From NCBI GenBank assembly GCA_004325065.1, contig PITI01000221.1:1-16509 (forward strand): DNA of 16,509 bases, read 5' to 3'. The notes beneath the pieces were generated by a model, which saw only the letters and a program-made list of their open reading frames with translations, had not been told where the DNA came from and ran no database searches. The stretch is from Hamiltosporidium magnivora (Eukaryota > Microsporidia > Dubosqiidae). A program made the position numbers and the translations under genes. Positions 1-9,529 of the stretch are shown here, piece by piece; the first letter of the stretch is position 1, and the number at the start of each line of letters is the position of its first letter.

Positions 1-238
1 AAATTCTTTATTTATAAATTTTGTTGTGAATTTGTTTCAAAAAGAAAATTTTTTAAAAAATATATATTTCAAATAGCAAATTCTTTTTTATAAATTTTAT
101 AACAAAAAATTATCTCAAAAATAAAATTTTTTTCTGAAAAAATAATTTCAGTTGAAAATTCTTTATATATAAATTTTATTGAGAATTTGTTTCTAATAGA
201 AAATTTTACCTAAAATTTATATTTTCTTACAAATTCTA
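1..238. repeat. AT-rich tandem array, about 77 bp unit
   Basis: Units begin with AAATTCTTTaTttATAAATTTT and carry a GAATTTGTTTC...GAAAATTTT core. Unit starts lie near 1, 78, 154 and 231, so there are three diverged copies and the start of a fourth, and the array probably continues left of the window. No coding frame is evident. The period is close to that of the arrays around the lectin gene, although the sequence differs. Confidence 0.6.
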
Positions 239-686
239 AACGCTTGAAATAAATTTATAAAAATTTTAAGAAAAGAGTAAATTAAAATATAAAAACCATT
301 TTTCATAAAAACATAAAAAATATTTTAAAAATTTAACATGACAGCTTTATAATATTAAAAACATTGACTTCATTCGAATCAATAAGCTCTTATTTCTATT
401 TTTAAAAATTTAATAAATTATAGAACTAAAATTACCAGAAAAAATATTGAATTTTTCCTGTTCAATTGACATATGAAAATTAGTGATAAATATAATTATA
501 TTTTGATAAATTTCTGTTATGATTTAGTAATTATCATTTCTTTCCTTAATATTGATGATCACACCATTCTTTAAATAGAAAATTATTCTTTTTTGCAATA
601 AATATTTAATCATCAAAATTCCTAAAAAAATAAAAAAAAAAAATAATATTTATTGAAATATCTAAAAATGCATCGTAAAAAATAGC
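239..686. other. Intergenic, nothing recognised
   Basis: Almost pure A/T sequence with A and T homopolymer runs. I see no open frame with protein-like composition, no tRNA-like arms and no clear repeat. Confidence 0.5.
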
Positions 687-730
687 GTGGCTTTATTTTG
701 TAAAATTATAGTTTGGATTTTAAGTATTCG

Positions 731-953
731 AGGTGGAAGAAGGATAACCACATTAAAAACTATCTGCTTGGTAATGAGTGTGACAATTCGTCTGAAAATC
801 ATTGCTGAGATTGTGGTAGGATATAAACCACATCGATCTATATGGAAATCCCCTATAATTCTGAGCTACAATAGATTAAAAGAAATAAATGGAAATGTGT
901 CATTTGTTCATCCTCGCCGCCAAGAGATAAAAAAGGAATGGAATAAGTAAGTA
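731..953 (+). repeat. Dispersed repeat, copy A (decayed)
   Basis: This is one of three copies in the window of a sequence of about 220 bp that begins AGGYGGAgAGaGgATAACC and ends GAATAAGTAAGT. Copy A is the most decayed. In the frame kept open in copy C it reads RWKKDNHIKNY and then hits a stop and frameshifts. Its last third is again in frame (YNRLKEINGN...HPRRQEIKKEWNK, then TAA), matching the C-terminal part of copy C. An open stretch from a GTG at 687 crosses the repeat but mixes frames, so I do not call it a gene. The flanks on either side share nothing with copies B and C, so the repeat edges are sharp. Confidence 0.75.
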
Positions 954-1902
954 TTTTTTGATACATCTTAGATAAAATTAGTTATTTTTTTAAATATTGC
1001 AATAATTTATTTTTTACAAAAAAATATTAAATTTCTTGAAATTTTTTCATTTAATTAGAATTAAAAATAAAATTTTATTTAATCTTAGATGTTTCTTCTT
1101 CCTTGGTTGTTTGTTTCTTTTAACCCTGTTCTCGGATTTATTTATATAACATTTTAACTGTTTTTTTTATACTTTGAGTTCTGCTTTGATTTTGGCCATT
1201 TTTTTAAATCGTGTATTTTTTAAACGGGTATTCGTCTGTGTGTGATCATTTCTAGTTGGTATATATTCGAAATAAGTGTCGGTTGCTCGTATATTAGTTC
1301 TCTGTACTACATATCCGGATGTCTTTTTTCTGCTCTCATCTGGTCTTAACTCAGATCACATTCTTTGATAAAAATAATTTTTATGGTTGATTTCAAATAT
1401 ATCTACTGAATATATTTGTAACTATACATAAACCACCTTAAAGTACATTTTTATGTATTTCGATACAATACCAATCCATATTATCAAATATAGAATCACT
1501 TTTCAACATTTAATTATAGGTAAAAGTTGACATGATGGCTCATACGTCATACTTTTTAAGTTTTTCAGTTTCAACTATTTGAAGTGAGTCTTGAGAAGTA
1601 ATTCCAACCTCAAACGGGTTATCCCGTCTAATTTCTTATATAATAAACATATTCGGTCTATTATATCAAATAGCAAATCATTTTCTATTCAGGTGTCTGC
1701 TCTTTTTTTACAAACGTATTTTTGAGGATCACTTGAATAGTTTTACTATTAATTTAGTATTAAAGACTTTACTTTGTTTAATTAGAAGATATGGGGTAAT
1801 TTAAACGAAATTTAATTTAAAGTAATAAAAAATAAATAAAAAAATTGAGTTGCGTTTGATTCGTAATTTAATATTACATAAAAGTCAATTTTTATTTAGT
1901 AA
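954..1902. other. Intergenic with a possible minus-strand coding relic
   Basis: The stretch from about 1086 to 1360 is less AT-rich than its flanks. On the minus strand it reads in one frame with few stops, including DQMRAEKRHPDM, a stop, then ELIYEQPTLISNIYQLEMI and a lysine-rich continuation. It may be the remains of a mobile-element gene, but no family is recognised. The rest of the stretch shows nothing beyond A/T-rich sequence. Confidence 0.3.
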
Positions 1903-2034
1903 AAGTATCGAAATTTGGTTTTGAATAGCCTAATTGGATCAGAGTTTAGACACTTTTTATCCATCGAACAGGAAAGGTTTGTGTTAAACCGAAAACCTAA
2001 GCTTTCAAAGACGATCCCCAAAACGCTCGAATAA
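1903..2034 (+). pseudogene. Short open frame, possible coding relic
   Basis: This is 43 codons without ATG, open between a TAA and a TAA. It reads KYRNLVLNSLIGSEFRHFLS followed by a charged, protein-like stretch ending LSKTIPKTLE. Base composition is less AT-rich than the flanks. I do not recognise the family. It could be a remnant of a mobile-element ORF or chance. Confidence 0.22.
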
Positions 2035-2695
2035 AACAACCAAGCCTTAATTTACTTCTATATTGTATTATTCTTAGTAGAGAAAGGAAAAAAACTGTAA
2101 ACAAACATTCATATATTCTAATTTTTATTTAAAAACCTAAACTTTTTTCTAAATTTTTGTGAGCTTTTTTATAATTTCTTAGCCATGATTCATAAAAATA
2201 AGAAAAATGAGAAATATTTACTTTAAAATACAAAGAGATTTAAATAAATGCGTAATTGCATTTATGGCAGAAAATGTACCTTCATACTATCTGTGAACAC
2301 TGTGAATTTATATTCCTAGATATTATATTGTTGTTATGTCACTTATAAGTCAAATTTAGACATTTTTATCGAAATTTTTGAATCCTTAATGTAAACCATT
2401 ATCCAAATTAAATTTTGACCATCAATTTTAATCATAAATATCATTTTAAGCGAAGATATATCATTTCGAATAAAAAAGAATCTAAAAACGTTCTTAAATA
2501 GCCAATACTATTATAATATACATAATCTAATAATTGAGTAATCATAAGATAGAAATTTTATAAAATTAAAAAATAACTAACTAACTTTATAGTGCTACAG
2601 CTCCTTAAAGGAATCAATAAATATAAACTGAAACAAAATTTTACTATATTTGAGCAAAATTCTTTAAATGTAGTGAACTTATTACGGGAAAATAA
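2035..2695. other. Intergenic, nothing recognised
   Basis: A/T-rich sequence with no convincing open frame, repeat or RNA gene. Confidence 0.45.
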
Positions 2696-2989
2696 TTTAT
2701 TTATTTTTTAGCAATAAAGTATAAAAATTGTAAAATATTTGCTTTTGAATATACTGTTGTGAATTTAAAAAATTTATATTATCCAAAAGAAGTATATATA
2801 AACTTGGAAACAAAACATAGAAACTACAGTATTCAATCAAATCATCATAAATAATTGAATAAGAAAGTCTTAGGAAAAGAAAAGAAAGAGATCTTCGGGA
2901 AGTTTTGGGCTCCTAAAGAGTCTTAGGATCATTTAGAAATAGAAGTATTAAAACAAATACATAAGTTTCTTGATTTTAGTACGAAATAA
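2696..2989 (+). pseudogene. Decayed frame resembling the C-terminal part of a LINE-type reverse transcriptase
   Basis: One reading frame runs for 98 codons with only two internal stops (TAA 2852-2854, TAG 2924-2926) and has protein-like composition. It includes EYTVVNLKNLYYPKEVYINL, then ETKHRNYSIQ, a stop, and LGKEKKEIFGKFWAPKES. LINE-type reverse transcriptases commonly have, after the polymerase fold, an ETW-type segment followed about 20 residues later by a conserved ER+ILRKI+GP+K block. Here ETK and the EKKEIFGKFWAPKE block lie in that order at a compatible distance, which is the basis for the call. No YxDD catalytic motif or start codon is present, so this is at most a fragment. The family assignment is inference from a short motif. 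Confidence 0.35.
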
Positions 2990-3677
2990 AGATATTATAG
3001 ATGTGCATAACAGAAGAAAATTAAATGTTGAAATAATAATATTATACTAAGTCCCTGATTTTTCGAATTTGGATTTAATTAGAGAAAACTAAACAGCCGA
3101 TTTTCAAATTCTGCTGAAATACCTATTTTGACTGAATAGTTAGAATTTTATTATTGAGTTCAAAAAAAACTTTTAAATTTAATAGTGATTTTCTTAAAAT
3201 TAAAAATACCGAAAAAAAAATCGATATATAAGTATTTCTAAAGAAAATAACAAGCTGGTTTAAAAATACGTTTGATAATGAGTGTCTTATCTATCAGAAA
3301 TTTTAAAAAGCAGGAAAACTATTTTAATAACTTACGTTGAGACTTTTATATTAGAACATATCAAATATTTATTCAAAAGTAAGATAAAATGTATTTAAGG
3401 TTTTAATATATAACAGTAAAAACTTTATGTGTTTACCAAGAATAAAGTTTACATCAATAATGACAAATAAATTATTGCTTCAGTTAGAATTTTGTTTATA
3501 AAAATAAACTGCATTCTAATTAAATTTTCTTAGAAAATTTTCTGATATGCCAATATAATATAAAAAATTTACAAATTTAAAATATAGATGTGTATGTTTT
3601 TTAAAATATCATAGATATAAAGATTTACCCAACATGCGGGAACCGGGATTGGCTTAAATATTCTCTGTTTGTCGTAA
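2990..3677. other. Intergenic, nothing recognised
   Basis: A/T-rich sequence with no convincing frame or repeat. It separates two plus-strand relics that may come from one element. Confidence 0.4.
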
Positions 3678-3932
3678 GAGTCAATTAAAAGTGACTGGTT
3701 CTTTAGGTTGGGAGTTGGGCTTGGGGCTAAGAATCCACTCTTTAAAACCAATTTGTTAAGAAACCCAAAAAAGTAAACGAACCCACTAGGAAGAGACCGT
3801 TGGCGCAATACTGATGACGGAAAAGATTCCGGCAAAGATGTAGAGCTGAGTATGAATGAAGATATAAAGTACCATGTCATAGGATTAAGGATTAGACAAA
3901 ATAAATTATATTTGACAGTATTAAGCTTTTAA
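3678..3932 (+). pseudogene. Decayed frame resembling a LINE C-terminal tail (GRxRxR...D block)
   Basis: The frame is open for 84 codons apart from one stop (TAA 3774-3776). Before the stop it reads RLGVGLGAKNPLFKTNLLRN and PKK, and after it TNPLGRDRWRNTDDGKDSGK. Many LINE reverse transcriptases end with a W-x-GH region, then a basic linker and a GRPRxRWxDxVxxD block. GRDRWRNTDDGKDSGKD lines up with that block residue by residue, with Asn in place of the usual Trp. The region is visibly less AT-rich than its surroundings. The 103-codon minus-strand open frame over 3569-3880 is antisense to this and looks like its shadow. The first half of the tail lies about 0.7 kb upstream, further than in an intact element. 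Confidence 0.38.
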
Positions 3933-4586
3933 TATAAAATAATTATATTTAATTTAGATAATTTGCAAAGTGAAACTTTTTATATGCCATCTTTGGATCC
4001 TCTAAAGAAAATTATATAAGCATTTCTCAAAGAAATAGTAAATTTAAAGTTTAAACATATCAAGTGAAAGTTTTTGGCGATTTAAGACGAATAAAGATTG
4101 TAAATTTATTGCCAGTGCTAAGAAATACATTATTGGCGAAATACAGGACTACTCATTTTTAAAACCTAAATTTTTACGTTTAAAGTATTTCAGACGTAAA
4201 ATAATTTGTACTTTTAAAGTTGAAGAAAACTTTGTATGAAATTTAAATTTGATGGTTTAAAATTTTGACACACCTTTTTTTTAGATATACATTTACGTAA
4301 ATATTTGGTTTTCTGAAAATGATAGAATTATAAGTTTGAGAATCTCTTAAATAGCGATAGATATATAATATTTAAATGATTAAAAATAGAATAAAAGGAG
4401 TCATCTTCACAAGTAATTTATACCTGCAACTTAAATTATATTTTTTTTGTTATATCCTGAAACACGATTTCGATGAACTCAAATCAGAAAATTTATAAAA
4501 CATATCTTTAAGAAATATTTTAGAACATATTTTATGAATTTATGAATAAAAACAATATAATAAATAAAAATTTGTATATTCAGCAA
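3933..4586. other. Intergenic, nothing recognised
   Basis: A/T-rich sequence with no coding-like frame, RNA gene or clear repeat seen. Confidence 0.45.
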
Positions 4587-4812
4587 AGGTGGAGAGAGAA
4601 TAACCATATCAAAAACTATTGATTAGCAAAAAATGCATAGAATGATTTGGAATTATTTGTTACCATTTTGATGAGATGTAAACCGCAGCGAAACTATAGG
4701 CCAATCCTTTATAATTCCCAGTTACAACAAATTAAAAGAAGCAATTGGAAAATTTACAGTTGCTAATCCTCGACATCGAGAGGTAAATGAGAGAGGGGAT
4801 AATAAGTAAGTA
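4587..4812 (+). repeat. Dispersed repeat, copy B (decayed)
   Basis: This is the second copy of the 220 bp family, in the same orientation as copy A. It starts AGGTGGAGAGAGAATAACC and ends GATAATAAGTAAGTA. In the copy C frame the first part reads RWRENNHIKNY and is cut by TGA and TAG. From 4691 on, the same frame as copy C resumes (GQSFIIPSYNKLKEAIGKF, then VANPRHREVNE...NK, then TAA). The second half is closest to copy C, differing by scattered substitutions. Flanking sequence is unrelated to that of the other copies. Confidence 0.8.
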
Positions 4813-5658
4813 TGTTCAATAAACTTATAGAGCTATGTGCTATTATTTAGATTTTACTTTAACCAATAATTATAAATTATATTAATCTTGATATTTTATG
4901 GTTACATTTTCAGAAAGTGATTATAATTTGATAAATAAATTCTTCAAATATATCGAATAAATTATTAAAATATTATATGTCTGAAAGTAATGCCTATTCT
5001 TATATAATCTAATAGATAACATTCATGGAATCTAAATTCCTTAAAACTTAAAATTTATTCTATTAAAGAACGAAAATATCTAAGAAAATAAAATATGGTA
5101 AAAACAGATAAAATAAGCTAAATTTCTGCACAAATATAAGCATGGAATAATTATTCGAAAGTCAATTATTTCCGAGTGAATTATCAATGATGTCAATCAA
5201 AACCGGCTCATAAGATATAAAAAGATTATATTATGCTTATATTGGTAAATTAAATGGGTTTTTTCCTTTTCAGACCCGTAAATGTTCATTAATGTGTTTC
5301 AAAGCTTTTTATAAAGTGATAAGTTACAAAAATATCGAAAAAAATCTATTTTAGTCCAAAAACTGTTTAGTGTTCCTTTATTGTATCCGATGATTTAAAT
5401 TATACAATTTTTCAAAGAATTAAATCAATTCGATGCTATTGAGTGTTTCATTGTATCTAATAAACTTATAATTTAAAAATGATAAATATAACTTAAAAAA
5501 AGCAAATTTTTAAACAATACGAATATATAACAAAGAAAACTTTCAGCTTATAAAAAGAAGGAGAGAAGAGCAAAAAAATATTCAAATATTTTTTAATGTT
5601 AAAAAGCAAAGTGTTTAGAAGAATCAATAATTGTTTTTTGTGTTAACAAAGAATTTAT
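4813..5658. other. Intergenic, nothing recognised
   Basis: A/T-rich sequence. No long frame, RNA gene or repeat was recognised. Confidence 0.45.
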
Positions 5659-5868
5659 TTAAAATTTTGTTGCGTTTGATGAATTGGGAAATTGTTGTGG
5701 TGGAAATCCGATTGTATCTAAATTATTTGTGCCAATTACATCTACAGAAACACCAAATATTGTGAGCAAGATCAATAGAAATACAAGAAATATAGAATAT
5801 ATCACAAGTTTTGCGAGCAAACATACTAATATAAGCAAAACTATGAGTATGAAAAGAAGAAAAATCAT
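5659..5868 (-). CDS. Small hydrophobic protein, uncertain
   Basis: A 69-residue frame with an ATG start. Residues 2-19 and about 22-44 are strongly hydrophobic and could form two membrane helices, or one helix and a hairpin. The polar tail reads GFPPQQFPNSSNATKF. The ORF lies in a patch less AT-rich than its surroundings. The stop codon runs straight into an AATAAA (TTTTAAATAAATT), the same arrangement seen at the eL35 stop. Against it, the start lacks the CCC signal found at the three certain genes, low-complexity hydrophobic frames arise easily in T-rich DNA, and no family is recognised. The overlapping plus-strand frame from 5684 has only a TTG start and is taken as a shadow. Confidence 0.33.
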   Translation of the reverse strand: MIFLLFILIVLLILVCLLAKLVIYSIFLVFLLILLTIFGVSVDVIGTNNLDTIGFPPQQFPNSSNATKF

Positions 5869-6860
5869 GAAATCACTAGTTTTTGTATTTTCATATCATA
5901 TATTATTGTTTTGATTGTTTTGAAGAACCTTTTTAAAGACCATTAGATTTTCTATTAATCAATATAATATATTAAAATAAAAGTTTGAAATAAAATTTAA
6001 TAAATATTAGAGAAATAAAATATATTAATTGATTATAGATAAATTCAATTGATGTATTATTGCTATATTATTTAATTTAATTTATATGTTAATATGAATA
6101 CATTTAAAATTATAATATAAGATTTTGAACATGATCACTTAATAATATTGTTGGGTTCATTGAATTAGATATTTTTACCATGATTCTCCACAAATAATTA
6201 AACACGAGTACTGTAAAGCCAGACACGCCAAAAATTCTATCGAGCTTAATTTATAGGGTTATTATGAGTAATTTTTTTACTTTATAATCCAAAATGGTAT
6301 TGCAAACAAATAATTTAGTTGTTATAAAGAGCTGAAAATACAAAGGAAATATGTTCAATCGAAAGTATTTCAAATAAAGTCTAAATAGTATATTTAAATC
6401 AAAAAAGAAAAATTAATTGAATTTAATTGCCTATTACAGTAAAATAAAATGTATGATTTGATCCAAAAAGCGGACATACCCAGCCATCTAATATTTTTGT
6501 AAAGCGACAACAAATAAAAAGATGAAAGCAAGTAAATCTACGCAAAATATTTAACTTCATACTAAAAAAATTGGATTTTAAGACAGATTGATTGTAAATG
6601 ACAAAAAGGTTAATAAAAAAGCAAAAACAATAAAATAGAAAAATCTGCAAGAAAAATTAAAAAAATCTTGTAGTAGGTAGCCTTTGATTTGACTTTAGTC
6701 AAGATTTAAGTTGGAAAGCACTATAAACAAAAAAAACTGTAGCCTTTTAATCAATATTCTCTAGCACACTTCACTTTTAAAAAACTATTATTCAGTAGAT
6801 TCTGTCTTACGCACTTTTTCAGAAATGAAAATAATATAATCTGACGAATTAAATGTAGAA
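5869..6860. other. Intergenic, no gene called
   Basis: Mostly A/T-rich sequence. A minus-strand frame over 6423-6650 has a secretory-like N-terminus but no ATG at its 5' end, no CCC signal and no recognisable domain, so it is not called. No repeats or RNA genes were seen. Confidence 0.45.
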
Positions 6861-7019
6861 TCATATTTTCAAATGTTCAAAATTGAAAGAAAGCGATAAA
6901 GACTTTAGTTTGTTTTGTGTGTTATTTACTTCTAATGTGTAAGCTTTGATTTCCTTTTCATTGATGATTTTAAACAAAATGAATGTATACCTTATATCGT
7001 TTGTATTATCATCTGGTCT
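6861..7019 (-). pseudogene. Coding relic downstream of the 7087-7497 frame
   Basis: This is 52 codons open on the minus strand, from a TAA to the TGA at 6861-6863. The sequence is protein-like: RPDDNTNDIRYTFILFKIIN, then EKEIKAYTLEVNN, then LSLSFNFEHLKI. It has no ATG. It lies 67 bp past the stop of the minus-strand frame at 7087-7497 and is in a different frame, as expected for the 3' part of a gene broken by small indels. It could equally be an independent relic. I do not recognise a family. Confidence 0.35.
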
Positions 7020-7086
7020 TTATGAATGAAATTCAAAGTTTGTACATTTCTTTTATAGGATATTTTTTTTAAACCAAAAGCCAATT

Positions 7087-7497
7087 TTAGTAAAAAAAGC
7101 CAATGTTACCTACTACGCTTTTAAATTTTATGCGATCCGAAGCAAATTCTATTTTTAGATCTGGTTCTTGTAAAAGTACAAATATTTTCTTTAAATTTTT
7201 TTGTTTCAATGAATTAAAAATCTCTTCAAATTTCACACTTCCATTTTTTAGTTTAATTATAGAAAAACAGCAAACACTTTTAGCAATAAAGAATAGAGGA
7301 ATTTTCGAGGCAACGCATTCAGTTCTTGATTGTTTGAATTGGTTTGTTTCCAATACCTTTTGGAAATCTCTCTCAAATTCTTTTATAATTTTTGTAGCCT
7401 TACTGTACCCGACACCTAATATAATCAAAAGCGACACTATGAGAAAAAAGACGATTATGGCAGTAACTCGAAATCTTTTTGTTTTATAAAACGGCAT
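7087..7497 (-). CDS. Hypothetical membrane-anchored protein, possibly the 5' part of a broken gene
   Basis: This is 136 residues from the ATG at 7497. A longer frame exists only through a TTG upstream. After MPFYKTKRFRV comes one hydrophobic segment (about residues 12-29, VTAIIVFFLIVSLLIILG), then a charged helical stretch, two cysteine-containing segments and a mixed alpha/beta-like tail. With basic residues before the helix, the N-terminus should stay cytosolic and the rest face the lumen or outside (type II). Composition is balanced enough to look coding, and the plus-strand frame over 7103-7489 is a shadow. The start lacks the CCC signal. A coding-like minus-strand frame continues downstream at 6861-7019 in another frame, so this may be a truncated gene. 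No family is recognised. Confidence 0.45.
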   Translation of the reverse strand: MPFYKTKRFRVTAIIVFFLIVSLLIILGVGYSKATKIIKEFERDFQKVLETNQFKQSRTECVASKIPLFFIAKSVCCFSIIKLKNGSVKFEEIFNSLKQKNLKKIFVLLQEPDLKIEFASDRIKFKSVVGNIGFFY

Positions 7498-8143
7498 GAT
7501 ATACAAATTTTTAACATATTTATAAAAAAGAATGGTTCTAGTGTATAGCAAAGTTCAATTCAGTCTAAGAACAAAATGTATTCATTGAAACAGCTTTTAG
7601 TTCTCATTTCCATAAGTATTCAATAAAAAATTAAAGTTTGATCGTTAATTAAATTGATAAATATCATTTGCCATTATAATTTTTTTGACAGGTTCTTTTT
7701 CATTCGAAGAAAAATCAAGTCTTTTCTTTGTAATCTAAAAAATCTAAACAATTCAAGTCTAGTGTATAAGTAATATATCTATCACATTTACTCGTACAAA
7801 AGAGCAAATCATTCTTACAAATATCAAAGGTAATCTAATTTTTAATATTTTAGAATTAGGTGGAGTTTAACTGAATTATTTATATTTCTACATAAGGTCT
7901 ATTTTAAATACGAAAAATCATTATTCTAATCTTGGAAATACATATAATACAATTTTATCGTAATACAATTCAAATTATTCGCAATAAATATACTTATAGA
8001 TACAATGAAAGTGATTTTTGACAAAAATTCTCTGAAATAAAAAAACATATTAAATACATATAGTTAGCTTAAAAAAATTGACATCATTCAGTGTGATTCA
8101 AGAACTTAAGAGGCATAAACAATCAACACTCTCTTAAAAGCAA
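7498..8143. other. Intergenic, nothing recognised
   Basis: A/T-rich sequence between two divergently oriented weak coding candidates. I see no promoter motif, repeat or RNA gene that I can defend. Confidence 0.4.
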
Positions 8144-8451
8144 ATGAATAATTATGAAGAATGCTTTAAACAACTAAATACGAAAAATATCTTATCCCTT
8201 ATTTTAGATGTCTGAATCAACAGGAAGAACTGACAATAAACGTAAATGAAGAGTCAAATTTAGTAGAAGATAGTGAAGTGATTGACATGATTGGTGGAAG
8301 TATTTTAAGGAGAAATACAAGTTTTACAACTTAGTTTAATTAAATAGTGTCTAAGAATTCTATTCCAAAAAGAAGAAAAATGCTTGGAATTATATTAGAT
8401 ATCACTTTTTTAATAAAATTTAAACTTCTATGGAATAAATGTCGAATTTAA
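8144..8451 (+). pseudogene. Broken small gene: ATG, one frameshift, two close stops
   Basis: An ATG at 8144 opens a 23-residue frame (MNNYEECFKQLN...LILDV) that stops at 8213-8215. The next frame is already open there and carries a strongly protein-like, acidic segment (LNQQEELTINVNEESNLVED, then SEVIDMIGGSILRRNTSFTT) to TAG 8332. After TAG and TAA the same frame continues as VSKNSIPKRRKMLGIILDIT and FLIKFKLLWNKCRI to 8451. Three consecutive coding-like pieces on one strand, linked by one frameshift and two nearby stops, suggest a decayed gene. Alternatively the join near CTTATTTTAG/ATG is a 3' splice site. The family is not recognised. Confidence 0.4.
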
Positions 8452-8692
8452 TATAATCCACACTTCAAAAATATATGAAAAAAGCTGTTAAAATATGCCA
8501 TTGGTTCATACCAGCATAATTAATTCAGCATTTAAAAATTTAAATTTATTCCTAAGTTTGAATCGGGCTAAATATTCACTTTGGTACTTTGGTAGATTTT
8601 CTTACTAAAATTTTTGAAAATTTTCGCTAAAATATTCTCTGTCCCCATGTTTCTTAAAATATAAACCTATTAATATGCATATAAGCCAAAAC

Positions 8693-8916
8693 ACTTACTT
8701 ATTCCATCCCTCTTTTACCTCTCGGTATTGAGGATGAGCAACTCGAGGTTTTCCAATTGCTTCTTTTAATCTGTTGTAACTCGGAATTATAAGGGATTGA
8801 CCTATAAATCCAATATGGTTTATATCCCACCAAGGTGTCAACAAATAATTTAACACTAATTCTATGTACTCATTGCCAACCGGATAGTTTTTAACGTGGT
8901 TATCCTCTCTCCGCCT
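8693..8916 (-). repeat. Dispersed repeat, copy C, with an intact open frame
   Basis: This is the third copy, in inverted orientation, and the best preserved. It runs on the minus strand from AGGCGGAGAGAGGATAACC to GAATAAGTAAGT. The frame is open over the full repeat, giving 73 residues and a TAA at 8695-8697, and stays open 13 codons further upstream. It has no methionine. Landmarks are RRREDNHVKNYPVGNEY, LLTPWWDINHIGFIGQS, IIPSYNRLKEAIGKP and YREVKEGWNK. The 5' edge reads CCTAAC-AG and the 3' edge A-GTAAGT, so the unit looks like an exon between splice-site-like sequences. The segment WDINHIGFIG slightly resembles the first strand of retroviral-type integrase cores (W-x-x-I-H-I-D-F-I-G), with Gly at the catalytic Asp. 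That resemblance is weak. Confidence 0.75.
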
Positions 8917-9109
8917 GTTAGGTGAAACAAAACTATATATAAACGAGAAACAAGATTAAAAGTTTGTTTAAGTTTTTTTACTTAAACTGAATTTTAATAA
9001 CTTAGGTACTATTTTTTTCACAATAAATTATTTTTGTATTTGAATAGAGAAATCATATCCTATATAAAGTAAACGTAAAAAAGCAGAGAGAAAATATAAG
9101 AAAAGGAAT

Positions 9110-9280
9110 TTACATCAAAAACATATATTCTACCTTGTCTAAAATTTTTCTGGTTTCTCATTTGATGCAATTATTCTTGATTTTTCTCGATTTTATTCCT
9201 ATTTAATCAAACTTTCTATTTCTCTTATTTTTTTCCTTGGTTTGTATTTTTCCTGCTTTATTGTTTAGAAATTTCAGCAT
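9110..9280 (-). pseudogene. Lysine-rich coding relic
   Basis: An ATG at 9280 opens a frame of 57 codons with two internal stops. It reads MLKFLNNKAGKIQTKEKNKR and NRKFD, a stop, IGIKSRKIKNNCIK, a stop, and ETRKILDKVEYMFLM. It is highly basic and lies 155 bp upstream of the open frame of repeat copy C on the same strand. A basic N-terminal domain ahead of an element fragment would fit a mobile-element gene, but no homology is recognised. A-rich DNA produces lysine-rich frames by chance, so support is low. Confidence 0.22.
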
Positions 9281-9529
9281 TTTATTTTACAAAAAATTTC
9301 GCTTGAAAATGATGTTATTTTATCCCCAAATAGCATAAATATTTTTTTTAAAGCCTCATATGATTTAGTGATTGAGATAATCTGCATATGCTTGCTTATT
9401 GCCAGTGTAATATTCAGAAAATAGGGTGAGGCAAGAGCGTTTTAAATAAGACAATAATATATCTTTTTGCAAAGGTGACAAGTATTTATTGTTTATCATG
9501 ATATTAATGCTCTTTTAGGTTCCTTGTAG
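9281..9529. other. Intergenic, nothing recognised
   Basis: A/T-rich spacer without a convincing frame or repeat. Confidence 0.4.

Noticed and set aside
3569..3880. 103-codon minus-strand frame with ATG
   Set aside because: It is antisense to the plus-strand relic that shows LINE-tail-like motifs. Its own sequence has no recognisable domain and no CCC signal.
5684..5914. 76-codon plus-strand frame, MGNCCGG-like start
   Set aside because: The myristoylation-like N-terminus depends on a TTG start. It overlaps the ATG-started minus-strand frame.
6423..6650. 75-codon minus-strand frame with a secretory-like N-terminus
   Set aside because: It starts at TTG rather than ATG, has no start signal, and its F/C-rich content is expected from the reverse strand of A-rich DNA.
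7103..7489. 128-codon plus-strand frame
   Set aside because: It overlaps the more protein-like minus-strand frame with a membrane helix and lacks a coherent domain layout, so it is probably a shadow.
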